From an uncultured Lachnospiraceae bacterium (GTDB taxonomy: Bacteria; Bacillota; Clostridia; Lachnospirales; Lachnospiraceae), in the NCBI GenBank assembly GCA_934352055.1, contig CAKRJY010000003.1, positions 1 to 64,000 on the forward strand: a stretch of DNA of 64,000 nucleotides, in the 5' to 3' direction. Position 1 is the stretch's first letter. Each line of letters begins with the position of its first letter. Shown one piece after another: positions 1-9,400 of the stretch. The notes under the pieces were generated by a model that did not search any database, was not told the origin of the DNA, and saw only the letters and a list, made by a program, of their open reading frames with translations. The position numbers were made by a program, and so were the translations under genes.

Positions 1-1
1 T

Positions 2-91
2 AGTGGATTTGAAAGTCAGAGAACATTTAACCGAGTATTTAAAGAAAGATATAAAATATCACCGAGTGATTATCGGATTTTTACATTGTAA
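2..91 (+). CDS. AraC-family transcriptional regulator, C-terminal end (partial)
   Basis: Only the last 29 codons are inside the window. They read as the end of the second helix-turn-helix of an AraC/XylS regulator, with the familiar pattern GFxSxRTFNRVFKxRYxxSPSDYR near the C-terminus. The start, the ligand-binding domain and therefore the regulated pathway lie outside. The gene is followed at once by a terminator, so it is not co-transcribed with the pilus-like operon downstream. The family call is firm despite the short length because this helix is highly conserved. Confidence 0.85.
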   Translation, partial: SGFESQRTFNRVFKERYKISPSDYRIFTL

Positions 92-94
92 ATT

Positions 95-133
95 AAATCC
101 TACAGATGGTATATGCCATTTGTAGGATTTTTT
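95..133 (+). terminator. Rho-independent terminator after the AraC-family gene
   Basis: A perfect 10-bp arm (AAATCCTACA, 95-104) pairs with TGTAGGATTT (121-130). The inner ATGG/CCAT segment can extend the stem, and a T-run follows. It begins four bases after the stop codon. Confidence 0.85.
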
Positions 134-185
134 GTTGCAAAGCATATAGGAATGCTATTGTTTGCTAGAAAATGCAAAATAGTTA

Positions 186-194
186 TGGTATGAT
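186..194 (+). promoter_or_regulatory. Possible extended -10 promoter for the pilus-like operon
   Basis: TGG followed by TATGAT (189-194) fits an extended -10 element about 40 bases before the first start codon. No good -35 lies 17 bases upstream; TTGCTA at 162 is too far (21 bases). The assignment rests on position and the -10 only. Confidence 0.4.
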
Positions 195-232
195 ATTTTT
201 TATGAAGTAAGAATACAATAAGGAGTATCGAT

Positions 233-1156
233 ATGAAGCCTAAGAAAAAAAGGCGATTTCTGTGTATTCCGGTAATTCTGTGTGTAGTCCTGCTATTTTC
301 TTCGTGCGGCAAGGATACAAGTACATCAAATGATACCAAGAAAACAAACAGGAATAATGAACCTGTTGTTTTGACGGGGAGTGCAGATGGTACAGTTACT
401 TATGGGAACGAATCTGTCACAATTGATGCATCACATACACAAAATGGTTATCTGATGATTTCTTATACCGGGCAAAATCCAAAAGTGAAATTGCAAATTA
501 CAGGCGCAGATGATATCACATATACATACAATTTACATGGCGATGGGTATGAGACATTTCCTCTTACAGCCGGAAGTGGCACATATCAGATCGGCATATT
601 TGAAAATATAGAGGGAACAAGTTATGCAACACTTTTTACGCAATCCGTTGATGCGCAATTGGAAAATGAATTTGATCCTTACCTATATGCGAACCAATAT
701 GTGAATTTCAATGCGGATTCAAAAGCCGTAGCAGAAGCAAAAAAAATATCTTCTTCTGCCGGGGATGACTTGGAAGTTATACAAAATGTGTATAATTATA
801 TGATTTCAAATTTTACATATGATTATGATAAAGCAGCCACGGTACAAAGCGGTTATATTCCGGATGTAGATGAGGTGTTTGAACAAAAGACAGGAATTTG
901 TTTCGATTATGCTGCGGTTATGGCGACGATGCTTCGCTGTGAACGTATCCCAACACGTCTTGAGGTGGGGTATGCCGGAGATATCTATCACGCATGGATC
1001 AGTACCTATATCCACGATAAAGGCTGGGTTAACGGTATTATAGAATTTGATGGAAAAGATTGGAAACTTATGGATCCAACCTTTGCATCTACAAGTTCGG
1101 ATCCAAAGGATTTTGTGACAGAAGCGGATGAGTATGTCACGAAATATGTTTATTAG
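233..1156 (+). CDS. Lipoprotein with transglutaminase-like cysteine protease fold domain
   Basis: Residues 1-25 form a lipoprotein signal peptide: a basic start, a hydrophobic core and the lipobox LFSSC, so the mature protein should be lipid-anchored outside the membrane. The C-terminal third has a transglutaminase-like core with the expected Cys-His-Asp order: C223 in TGICFDYA, H253 in YHAWIS and D281 in MDPTF. The middle (about 50-150) looks like a beta-rich extracellular domain. Such proteins may be peptidases or cross-linking enzymes, and the substrate cannot be read from sequence. It is the first gene of the pilus-like operon, 15 bases before the pilC-like gene, which suggests a role in building or processing that surface structure. 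A good AGGAG site precedes the ATG. Confidence 0.8.
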   Translation: MKPKKKRRFLCIPVILCVVLLFSSCGKDTSTSNDTKKTNRNNEPVVLTGSADGTVTYGNESVTIDASHTQNGYLMISYTGQNPKVKLQITGADDITYTYNLHGDGYETFPLTAGSGTYQIGIFENIEGTSYATLFTQSVDAQLENEFDPYLYANQYVNFNADSKAVAEAKKISSSAGDDLEVIQNVYNYMISNFTYDYDKAATVQSGYIPDVDEVFEQKTGICFDYAAVMATMLRCERIPTRLEVGYAGDIYHAWISTYIHDKGWVNGIIEFDGKDWKLMDPTFASTSSDPKDFVTEADEYVTKYVY

Positions 1157-1171
1157 CAGGAGGTTTCCTTA

Positions 1172-2203
1172 ATGATGAATAAAAATAACAATTCGATATT
1201 GGGAAATATGGAAATAGCTGCATTTTGCGATCAATTATCCATGATTGTTGCAGCCGGTATTTCTCTGTATGAAGGCATTTCTATTTTATCGGAAGATGCA
1301 AAGGACGAGCAGACAAAAGCAATTTTGTCTGGCATCAATGCATCTTTGGAACAAGGTGTTTCCTTTCATGAAGCACTCAGTACATCTGAAGTTTTTCCAA
1401 AATATGTCATTGACATGATTGAGATTGGAGAAACAACAGGAAAATTAGAAGAAGTGTTGAAAGCATTGTCTATATATTATAGAAGAGAAGACAGTATCCG
1501 AAATAGCATAAAAAATGCAGTAACATATCCAATTATTATGATTGTACTGATGTTTGTTATTATTTTTGTGATGATTGCAAAAGTACTTCCTGTATTTCAA
1601 CAGATCTATGGAGAACTGGGAAGTCAGCTGACCGGTGTTGCCGGTGCTTTTATGCGTTTTTCTATGGTACTGAACCGCTATATGCTTGTCATTGTTTTGC
1701 TATTGGCAGTAGCGGTAGTAGCGCTTGTTTTCTTTTTTAAGTCAAAGCGTGGAAAACATTTTTTGCAGAAGAAAACATATGCAATGGCGTTAGCAACCGG
1801 ACGCTTTGCAAATTGTATGTCACTTGCGATGAGCAGTGGCCTAGATACTGACCAGGGATTATTGTTTGCAGAACAACTTGTCGATAATCCATATATGGCA
1901 GAACGGATTCGAACATGCAGCGATCTGATTGCTTCGGGAAAAAGCTTTGCAGAGGCCATTCTTTCTACACAGATTTTTGATAGAATTTATGTGTCAATGA
2001 TTTCTATTGGATTTCGAACCGGTACTTTGGATGAGGTTATGGCAAAAATTTCAGAGGAATATGAGGACGCAATTGAAAATAAGATTGCAAAATTTATTGC
2101 TGTTCTGGAGCCAACGCTTGTCATTATTTTGTCCGTTGTTATAGGAATCGTATTGATTTCTTTCCTATTGCCATTGATTGGAATTATGTCAAGTATAGGG
2201 TAA
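1172..2203 (+). CDS. PilC/GspF-family inner-membrane platform protein
   Basis: This 343-residue protein has the two-repeat layout of the T2SS F domain. Each half has a cytoplasmic helical bundle (LSMIVAAGISLYEGISIL near 25, and a second near 220 with AMSSGLDTDQGLLFAE), and hydrophobic segments lie near 125-150, 170-190 and 315-340. Family members sit in the membrane and couple the cytoplasmic ATPase to pilin movement. Paired duplicate motifs such as IEIGETTGKLEEVL and ISIGFRTGTLDEVM support the call. AGGAGG lies 8 bases before the ATG. It belongs to the same operon as the PilT-like ATPase, which is its likely motor partner. Confidence 0.9.
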   Translation: MMNKNNNSILGNMEIAAFCDQLSMIVAAGISLYEGISILSEDAKDEQTKAILSGINASLEQGVSFHEALSTSEVFPKYVIDMIEIGETTGKLEEVLKALSIYYRREDSIRNSIKNAVTYPIIMIVLMFVIIFVMIAKVLPVFQQIYGELGSQLTGVAGAFMRFSMVLNRYMLVIVLLLAVAVVALVFFFKSKRGKHFLQKKTYAMALATGRFANCMSLAMSSGLDTDQGLLFAEQLVDNPYMAERIRTCSDLIASGKSFAEAILSTQIFDRIYVSMISIGFRTGTLDEVMAKISEEYEDAIENKIAKFIAVLEPTLVIILSVVIGIVLISFLLPLIGIMSSIG

Positions 2204-2234
2204 GAAGAGAAGATAAGGTGAGGCCAGTTACTAC

Positions 2235-2561
2235 ATGAAACAAATTCATTTTGAAAAGCAGGATAAGAAATGGAAAATTTGGGGATCGCTTATCTTTTTC
2301 CTTTGCATTCTTGTGTTGTTTGCAGTGCTTTCTACACGAGTAAAGACGGCAAATGAGACACAACAAATGGAAATTCTGGAAAAAGCAGTTACAAGAACGA
2401 TTACCGAATGTTATGCATTAGAGGGTGCGTATCCACCAGATATTGATTATCTGACGGCACATTATGGACTGACGTATGATGCAGACGCATATTTTATTGA
2501 TTATCAGTATATTGGTTCCAATTTAAGACCAGATGTTACGATTATAAAAAGGAATAGATAG
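2235..2561 (+). CDS. Small pseudopilin-like membrane protein
   Basis: The 108-residue product has a basic N-terminus, one transmembrane helix at about 15-35, and a soluble tail containing an ALEGAYPPDIDYL stretch. That stretch resembles the region after the first helix of GspG-type pilins (polar helix, then G-x-YP and a short beta part). A classical prepilin cleavage site (G followed by F-S/T-L-I-E) is not visible, so processing by a prepilin peptidase is doubtful. It sits between the platform protein and the DUF4860 protein, and a minor component of the same pilus-like machine is the best inference. Confidence 0.6.
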   Translation: MKQIHFEKQDKKWKIWGSLIFFLCILVLFAVLSTRVKTANETQQMEILEKAVTRTITECYALEGAYPPDIDYLTAHYGLTYDADAYFIDYQYIGSNLRPDVTIIKRNR

Positions 2562-2564
2562 TGT

Positions 2565-3053
2565 ATGATCGACTTAAAGAAAACACAGCAGCATTCGATT
2601 GAACAGATTTTTGTGCTAATCCTGTTGACGTTGTTTGCGGCAGTTGCATTTATTTTAGTTGCCATGGGAGCGCGGCAATATCATTCTATTGCCAATCTGA
2701 TGACAAACAATTATGAAAAAAGAACGATTTCTTCCTATTTGGAAGAAAAAATGAATCAGAACGACGGTAGTGGCACCATACAAATGACAAATATAGGGGA
2801 TTCACCGGCGATAGCACTGGAAGAAGAGGTGAATGGCGCCGTATTTATTACTTATATCTATTGTTACGATGGATTTTTGTATGAAATCACCGTATCGCAG
2901 GATACACCGGTAGCTCAGGGGGATGGACAGCAGATTATTGAGATGGAACAGATGTCGGTACGTTTTCTGCGTACCAATTTATTAGAATTTTCCATAACCG
3001 ATCATAAAAACGATACCTTTCCTGTATATATATCGTTGCAATCAGATCAGTAA
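2565..3053 (+). CDS. DUF4860-like membrane protein of the pilus-like operon
   Basis: The protein has 162 residues, with one N-terminal transmembrane helix (about 15-38) after the polar sequence QQHSIEQIF and then a mostly beta soluble domain. The pattern matches the DUF4860 proteins found in clostridial type II secretion or type IV pilus clusters; function is not established. The gene starts 3 bases after the previous stop, so translation is probably coupled. It could act as a minor pseudopilin without a recognisable class III cleavage site. Confidence 0.65.
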   Translation: MIDLKKTQQHSIEQIFVLILLTLFAAVAFILVAMGARQYHSIANLMTNNYEKRTISSYLEEKMNQNDGSGTIQMTNIGDSPAIALEEEVNGAVFITYIYCYDGFLYEITVSQDTPVAQGDGQQIIEMEQMSVRFLRTNLLEFSITDHKNDTFPVYISLQSDQ

Positions 3054-3064
3054 AGGAGTTTAGA

Positions 3065-3520
3065 ATGAAACAATATCAGCATTCCAAATCCGGAATATCA
3101 TTGCTGGAAATTATGATGAATATATTGTTTTTTGCATTGCTTGCGACACTCTGTATGCAGATTTTTTTCAAAGCATATCAGATTGCAAGAAAAACGACAG
3201 ATTTACATCAGGCAGTAGAAGTATGCACATCTATCGCGAATATATGTCAAAGTTCAGCGGATGCATATGATACATTAGTTTCTGTTTATCCGGATAGTAT
3301 ACAAAAAGAAGATGAAGTGCAGCTCTATTTTGATAAAGCTTTTTTGGCTTGTGGGAAAAAAGATGCCAGTTATTGTGCTACCGTTTCCTTTGTACAGGAT
3401 ACCTTGCCGCAAATACATATTGTATTAACAGAACAAAACGAAACAGAAGCAATATATGAACTGACAGCTGCTGTATATCAGCCTCAGACGATAGGTGCGT
3501 TAGGGGGTGTACAGCCATGA
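3065..3520 (+). CDS. Prepilin-like protein with class III signal
   Basis: The N-terminus has the type IV prepilin pattern: a short basic leader ending in KSG, then ISLLEIMM, with Glu at position +5 and a hydrophobic helix of about 20 residues. A prepilin peptidase would cut after that glycine, but none is encoded in this window. The rest (151 residues total) is a short polar domain with several cysteines (C54, C60, C105 and C112 regions) and no recognised fold. This is the clearest pilin candidate of the operon. Its stop overlaps the start of the next gene (ATGA), indicating tight coupling. Confidence 0.75.
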   Translation: MKQYQHSKSGISLLEIMMNILFFALLATLCMQIFFKAYQIARKTTDLHQAVEVCTSIANICQSSADAYDTLVSVYPDSIQKEDEVQLYFDKAFLACGKKDASYCATVSFVQDTLPQIHIVLTEQNETEAIYELTAAVYQPQTIGALGGVQP

Positions 3521-4017
3521 GTAACAAAAGAAATAAAACAATCCATATTGGATTTTCTACCATTCTGATGGTGTTTACAATGCTCTGTCTGGTGACATTT
3601 GCAACACTTTCTTTGCTTACCGCAAATGCTGATTATCGTCTGAGCAAGAAGGTTGCAGCAAAAACAGAGGATTACTATGAAGCAGATTTATTGGCAAGAG
3701 AATATCTGCTGCAGATTGATGAATCATTGGAAGAATTATATCAAAACCATGCAGATCAAAATACATTTTGTCAGGAGGCGCTAAAGCGATTGCAGGAGAT
3801 GCCTATGCCACAGGGGATTACGAAAAGTTCTGTCTCGGATGAGAACAGTTATGGTTTTGAGATTGATATCAATGATGCACAGACACTATCCGTGGTGTTA
3901 GAACTGCAGGAACCGCAAAGCGATACGGATTGTTTTTATACCATCAAACAATGGAAAACGACGATTATGCGCAGTGAAGAAAATGAGGAAGAAACATTAC
4001 ATCTATTGACAAGATAA
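3517..4017 (+). CDS. Single-pass membrane protein of the pilus-like operon
   Basis: The 166-residue protein starts MSNKRNKTIHIGFSTILMV. One hydrophobic helix (about 11-33) is followed by a long charged helix and a mixed C-terminal part. The sequence IGFSTILM looks like a degenerate prepilin junction (G then F-S-T), with no Glu at +5. The layout resembles minor pseudopilins such as PilX/GspK, but I could not recognise the family. It overlaps the preceding prepilin-like gene by four bases and precedes the PilT-like ATPase by 20 bases. Confidence 0.6.
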   Translation: MSNKRNKTIHIGFSTILMVFTMLCLVTFATLSLLTANADYRLSKKVAAKTEDYYEADLLAREYLLQIDESLEELYQNHADQNTFCQEALKRLQEMPMPQGITKSSVSDENSYGFEIDINDAQTLSVVLELQEPQSDTDCFYTIKQWKTTIMRSEENEEETLHLLTR

Positions 4018-4037
4018 AAGGAAAGGGTAAAACGTAT

Positions 4038-5096
4038 ATGAATGTTCAAGAAGTGCTCGAAAACATAGCAAAGGAAGAAGCATCGGATATTTTTGTTGTT
4101 GCCGGTCGACCTTTGACGTATAAAGTACATGGAAAAATGCACACGTATGAGGAAGAAAAGATGCTTCCGGATTCGTGTCGTGATTTTGTTACAGCAATTT
4201 ATGCATTGGCAGATCATAGGGATATGACGCATTTTGAGACGACAGGAGACGATGATTTTTCGTTTGCAATCAAGGGTGTGTCCAGATTCCGTGTGAGTAC
4301 CTATAAGCAGCGTGGATCATATTCTGCGGTAATACGAGTTATTACATTTTCACTTCCTAGTTCAGAAGAACTGGGAATACCGGATACCATTATGAATCTT
4401 GCCAATATCAACCATGGTATGGTGCTTGTCACAGGACCGGCCGGAGGCGGAAAGTCAACGACGCTGGCATGTCTGATTGATAAAATCAACAGAGAACAGG
4501 AAAAACATATTATTACATTGGAAGATCCATTGGAATTTTTGCATGCTCATAAGAAAAGTATTGTAAGTCAGCGAGAGGTCTGTACCGATACGGAAAATTA
4601 TCTGACGGCACTTAGGGCATCACTGCGACAGAGCCCGGATGTTATCTTACTGGGAGAAATGCGTGATTATGATACCATTAATACAGCAATGACAGCTGCA
4701 GAGACAGGTCATGTGATTTTTTCCACATTACATACCATAGGAGCAGCAAATACGATTGACCGTATTATCGATGCTTTTCCGGCAAGCCAGCAGCACCAGG
4801 TTGCGGTACAGCTTTCGCTTGTGTTACATGCGGTTGTTTCACAGCGTCTGCTGCCAACGGTTGACGGAAGATTAGTTCCGGCATTTGAAATCATGATTTT
4901 AACACCGGCGATTCAGAACCTGATTCGAGAAGGCAAGACACATCAGATTGACGGCATGATTTATAATTCGACAAATGAAAGCATGCTTGCAATGGATACA
5001 AGTATCCTAAGGCTTTATCAGCAAGGATTGATTGATAAAAATACAGCATTAGCAAATGCTTCTAACCCGGAGATGATGAGCAAAAGATTAGGCTAG
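4038..5096 (+). CDS. PilT-type retraction ATPase
   Basis: The 352-residue hexameric secretion ATPase of the PilT branch is recognised by several motifs. Walker A is GPAGGGKS at 133-140, the Asp box is IITLEDPLEF, Walker B is LLGEMRD, the His box is HVIFSTLHT, and AIQNLIREGK lies in the C-terminal part. The last closely matches the AIRNLIRE motif typical of PilT retraction ATPases and not of PilB/GspE. Length also fits PilT. The N-terminal PAS-like domain (SDIFVVAGRPLTYKVHG) is normal for the family. It should power a pilin-based machine through the GspF/PilC-like platform. It is the only such ATPase in the window. Confidence 0.92.
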   Translation: MNVQEVLENIAKEEASDIFVVAGRPLTYKVHGKMHTYEEEKMLPDSCRDFVTAIYALADHRDMTHFETTGDDDFSFAIKGVSRFRVSTYKQRGSYSAVIRVITFSLPSSEELGIPDTIMNLANINHGMVLVTGPAGGGKSTTLACLIDKINREQEKHIITLEDPLEFLHAHKKSIVSQREVCTDTENYLTALRASLRQSPDVILLGEMRDYDTINTAMTAAETGHVIFSTLHTIGAANTIDRIIDAFPASQQHQVAVQLSLVLHAVVSQRLLPTVDGRLVPAFEIMILTPAIQNLIREGKTHQIDGMIYNSTNESMLAMDTSILRLYQQGLIDKNTALANASNPEMMSKRLG

Positions 5097-5115
5097 TTAT
5101 GCAAGGGGGTGCTTT

Positions 5116-6336
5116 ATGGAACATAAGATCAAAGCGCAAATGTTGGGAAATTTTTCGATGGAATACGATGGAAAGCCTTTGGCATCAGATCGTATGCACA
5201 GGGATGGACAGTTTACCAGAATGATGCAGGTGATTTTGCATTTTTCTAAGACAGGTATTTCCAAAGAAAAATTAGAAGAATATGTAGTTGGTGAGCGTGA
5301 TATGGGAAATCCGCACACTGCCATACGTGTGATTGTTTATAAAACAAAGAAAAAATTAGAACAACTTGGACTACGGGGAGAAAACTGGATTTATCAAAAG
5401 GATGGTATGTATTATTGGACATCCGATATTACGGTGATAGAAGACGCCAAAGAGTTCGAAAAGAAATATAAAAAAGCACAGGCATACCAGACACAGTTGT
5501 CTTTAGAAGAACAAAAAGATGCATCAGAGATGTTACTAAAGCTTTATATGGATGCGTTTGAACTATATAAGGGAGACTTTTTATCAGGGTATACGGCGGA
5601 AACATGGGTGGCACAGGAGGCAAGACACTATCAGCAGATGTTTCGTGTGTGCGTGGAGGCAATTGCAGAGCTGCTTCGAGAGCACAAAGATTGGAAAGCT
5701 ATGGAAACGCTGGGGATGCGTGCGGCGCAGATAGAACCGTATCAGAACTGGGAAGTCTTAAAAATGGAATCACTTGTCAAGGCGGGGCGCTATGACGAGG
5801 CGACAGAGTATTATTCAGAAGTTGCGGATGATTATCTCAAAGAATATGGAATTTATCCATCTACAAAAATGTTGCATTTGCTGGATTATCATGCGACAGA
5901 AATGATTCATACCGATGGCATATTGGAAAACATACAGGAAAAGATGTGTGAAGAGCAGGAACGGCCGGCAGGCGGATTTTGCTGTAGTTATCCTGTGTTT
6001 CGTGGATTATACCAATGGGCTTGCAGACGCATGGAACGTACAAAGCACGTGGTGTATCTGATGCTTTGTTCTCTGGTGGATGAACAAGGGAAAATACTTT
6101 CTGATGAAAAAGCACGGGATAAACAGATGGAAATGCTCAGAAACAGTATTGGAACGTCTATTCGTCAATGTGATGCATTTATGCAATATAGCCGTTGTCA
6201 ATATCTGGTACTACTGATTTTAAAAGAAGAAAAAGATGGTGTCCTAGTAGAGAACAGAATCAATCATTCTTTTATGCAAAAGCAAAAAAATGAAAAGAAA
6301 AAGTATCATGTGAATTGTCTGTTCACGGAAATTTAG
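5116..6336 (+). CDS. BTAD/SARP-type transcriptional regulator with degenerate C-terminal domain
   Basis: Residues 1-95 form a winged-helix region with the SARP-like pattern (KAQMLGNFSMEYDGKPL, then helices and a hairpin). Residues 100-265 form the bacterial transcriptional activation domain, a TPR-like helical bundle with ELYKGDFLSGY and WVAQEARHYQQMF. The last third (about 290-385) looks like a worn GGDEF-type fold: helix, then IRQCDAFMQYSRCQYLVLLI, where an active enzyme would show R-x-G-G-D/E-E-F. That last reading is inference. It is the last gene of the pilus-like operon and lies just before the adhesin, so it may control either. A GGGGG-rich ribosome binding site precedes the ATG. Confidence 0.78.
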   Translation: MEHKIKAQMLGNFSMEYDGKPLASDRMHRDGQFTRMMQVILHFSKTGISKEKLEEYVVGERDMGNPHTAIRVIVYKTKKKLEQLGLRGENWIYQKDGMYYWTSDITVIEDAKEFEKKYKKAQAYQTQLSLEEQKDASEMLLKLYMDAFELYKGDFLSGYTAETWVAQEARHYQQMFRVCVEAIAELLREHKDWKAMETLGMRAAQIEPYQNWEVLKMESLVKAGRYDEATEYYSEVADDYLKEYGIYPSTKMLHLLDYHATEMIHTDGILENIQEKMCEEQERPAGGFCCSYPVFRGLYQWACRRMERTKHVVYLMLCSLVDEQGKILSDEKARDKQMEMLRNSIGTSIRQCDAFMQYSRCQYLVLLILKEEKDGVLVENRINHSFMQKQKNEKKKYHVNCLFTEI

Positions 6337-6446
6337 AGAAAAAGTGATGAAGAGGAACATTTTTGGATACAGCGAAAATGATACGATGATTACACAGAAT
6401 ATGATATGAATAGCGAGATTATAAAATGAATGAGAGGGGAACCGGA

Positions 6447-9400
6447 ATGAATAGCAAGAAAATGAACAGTGTATTAAAAGGTGTTGCTGTTGCCGGAGCT
6501 ACTATCGGAGGCGTGAGCTCCATTCAGGGAGCGGACGTTGTTATGGCAGCGGAGTTGGAAAGCAATTCTGCAGACAGTATGTCTAGCGATGTGGCATCAC
6601 AATCAGAAAGTGTGAGCGATAGCGTTAGTGAAAGCACAAATGATAGACCTTCTAATAGAATAAAACGAGGCGTTTTGGCAAAAAGTAAAGCTGAAGAAGC
6701 AATGATTGCTATACAGGAGACAGGAATCAATCCTAGTGCTGAAAACGAGATGGTGGCTACGGGAGAAGATACTGCAAAGAAAGATCCAGCAGAGGAAACA
6801 GCAAAAATCGAAGAATCCGTTTCCATCCAGAAGAGCACCTTGTTATCTGATTCAGCAGTAGCAAGTGAGTCATTATCAGTTGAGAATAGTGAAATCGCAT
6901 CAGCATCACAATCGGCTAGTGCAGTAGATGCTAGTGAAAGTGCATCCATATTAGCTAGTGAAAGTGAATACAGATCTACTAGTAGTATGCTTTCAGAAAG
7001 TATGTCCGTTGCTGAGAACATTTATAATTCTACAAAAGCGGAATTTGATAATTCTGGATATAGAGATGAACATCTGGATAAGTTGATTGATCAGATTAAC
7101 GAGCAACAAGCAACATTGCAAAAAGCTTTGGATCAGGCAGTTGCAAAGAATCCGAATATATACCTTACGCAAGTTAGATATAATGGGAAAACTTTTTGGC
7201 AGTTAGCAAATGATCTTGCTAATACGCTTACTCAGTATAAGTATTATCAGGAACAACAAGTAGATAGAATTGATTATTCAAAATGGACGCAGGATAGAGG
7301 TAGCGGTCAGACTCAAAATTATGTAGAAGTAAAATATTTCGACAAAAACGGTATTTCCCATGTAGAGTATTTTGATTATGTCGTTACTGACGCTACAGGG
7401 AAAGTATTAGAGGGGTATAGGAACGATACAGGAACGGTTGATAATTCAAAATTGTTTGCGAAAGACGCAAAGGGAATTGCTATTTTAAAGAAGACGGTTG
7501 ATTACTATAATTTATTAGGTAACCCAGTATTCAAAAATAGTGAAGAAAATAATTCTTATAGCACATATGACGAAAATGGTAATTTGATCTCGAATCAAAA
7601 TAATGGTAACTTCAACGTCAAAGGAGATTACTATTTTTCAACAACTTCTTACAAAAGAGGCGAAGATGAATACAGTGATAAAAGAAGCGAGTTTAATTCC
7701 GCATCTAATTGGAAAGCAAGCCTAAGTGATTCAATCTCAGACAATCAAGCTACTTCTGAAAAAGCAAGTGAGTCGATTGCAAAACATAGAAGTGAAGAGG
7801 CTGAAAGTTTAAGTACAAGTGCAAAATCATCTACAAAAAGAAGTGAATCTTTAAGTGATAGTTTGAGTAAATATGGAAGCTTATCAGACAGTCTGAATAG
7901 CTTGAGCAATAGTGTAAGTGCATCAAAGAGCACGAGTTTAAGTGAATCAGAAAGCGTAAGTGAATCAGAAAGCACCAGTGCCTCAGCAAGTGCAAGTGCC
8001 TCAGCAAGTGCAAGCAAATCAGCCAGTGCAAGTGAGTCAGTAAGCGCAAGCGAGTCAGCAAGTAGAAGTGCATCATTAAGTGCGAGTGAATCAACGAGCA
8101 TCAGTTTAAGTGAATCAACAAGTGCAAGTGAGTCAGCAAGCGTAAGCGAGTCAGCAAGTGCAAGTGAGTCAGCAAGCGCAAGCGAATCAGCAAGCACAAG
8201 TGCATCAACAAGTGCAAGCGAATCAGCAAGTGCGAGTGAATCAACGAGCACCAGTTTAAGTGAATCAGCAAGTGCAAGTGAATCAACGAGCACCAGTTTA
8301 AGTGCCTCAGCAAGCGCAAGTGAGTCAGCAAGTGCAAGCGAATCAACGAGCACCAGTTTAAGTGAATCAGCAAGTGCAAGTGAATCAACGAGCACCAGTT
8401 TAAGTGAATCAACAAGTGCAAGTGAGTCAGCAAGCACAAGTGCCTCAGTGAGTGCAAGTGCCTCAGCGAGCACCAGTTTAAGCGAATCAGCAAGTGCAAG
8501 CGAATCAACAAGCGCAAGTGAGTCAGCAAGCGCAAGTGAGTCAGCAAGCGCAAGCGAGTCAGCAAGTGCAAGCGAATCAACAAGCGTAAGCGAGTCAGCA
8601 AGCGCAAGTGCCTCAGTAAGTGCAAGCGAGTCAGCAAGTACAAGTGCATCAGTAAGTGCAAGCGCATCAGTAAGTGCAAGTGAATCAACGAGCACCAGTT
8701 TAAGTGAATCAACAAGTGCAAGTGAGTCAGCAAGCGCAAGTGAATCAACAAGTGCAAGCGAGTCAGCAAGTGCAAGTGAGTCAGCAAGTGCAAGCGAATC
8801 AGCAAGTGCGAGTGCATCAACGAGCATCAGTTTAAGTGAATCAGCAAGTGCAAGTGAATCAACGAGCACCAGTTTAAGTGAATCAGCAAGCGCAAGTGAG
8901 TCAGCAAGTGCAAGTGAATCAACGAGCACCAGTTTAAGTGAATCAGCAAGCACAAGTGCATCAGTAAGCGCAAGTGAGTCAGTAAGTGCAAGCGAGTCAG
9001 CAAGTGAAAGTGAATCAACGAGCATCAGTTTAAGTGAATCAGCAAGTACAAGTGAAAGCGAATCAATCAGTGCAAGTGCAGCAAGTGCTTCAATGAGTGC
9101 AAGTGTTAGTGCAAGTGAAAGTGCCTCAGCAAGCATCAGTGTAAGTGAATCTGTCAGCGCAAGTGCAGCAAGTGCCTCAACAAGCGCAAGTGAAAGTGAT
9201 AGTGAATCAGCGAGTGCCTCAACAAGCACAAGTTTAAGCACATCAACAAGCACAAGTGTAAGTGAGTCAATCAGTGAAAGCGCAGCAAGTGCATCTACAA
9301 GTGCAAGCACAAGTACTAGCCAAAGTACTTCAACAAGCGCAAGCCAGAGTGCATCAACAAGCACAAGTGAAAGTGTATCAACGAGTATCAGTGATAGTAC

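Noticed and set aside
6363..6405. TTGGAT with TATGAT as an adhesin promoter
   Set aside because: The spacing is about 31 bases and no other -35 fits; there is no extended -10.
6426..6446. Earlier ATG for the adhesin
   Set aside because: There is no ribosome binding site before it, while AGAGGGG precedes the ATG at 6447, which also gives a normal signal peptide start.
7745..9364. A 539-codon open frame on the minus strand opposite the serine repeats
   Set aside because: It is a by-product of the AGT/TCA repeat DNA (it reads as LADSLALADSL repeats), has no ribosome binding site and mirrors a well-supported gene.
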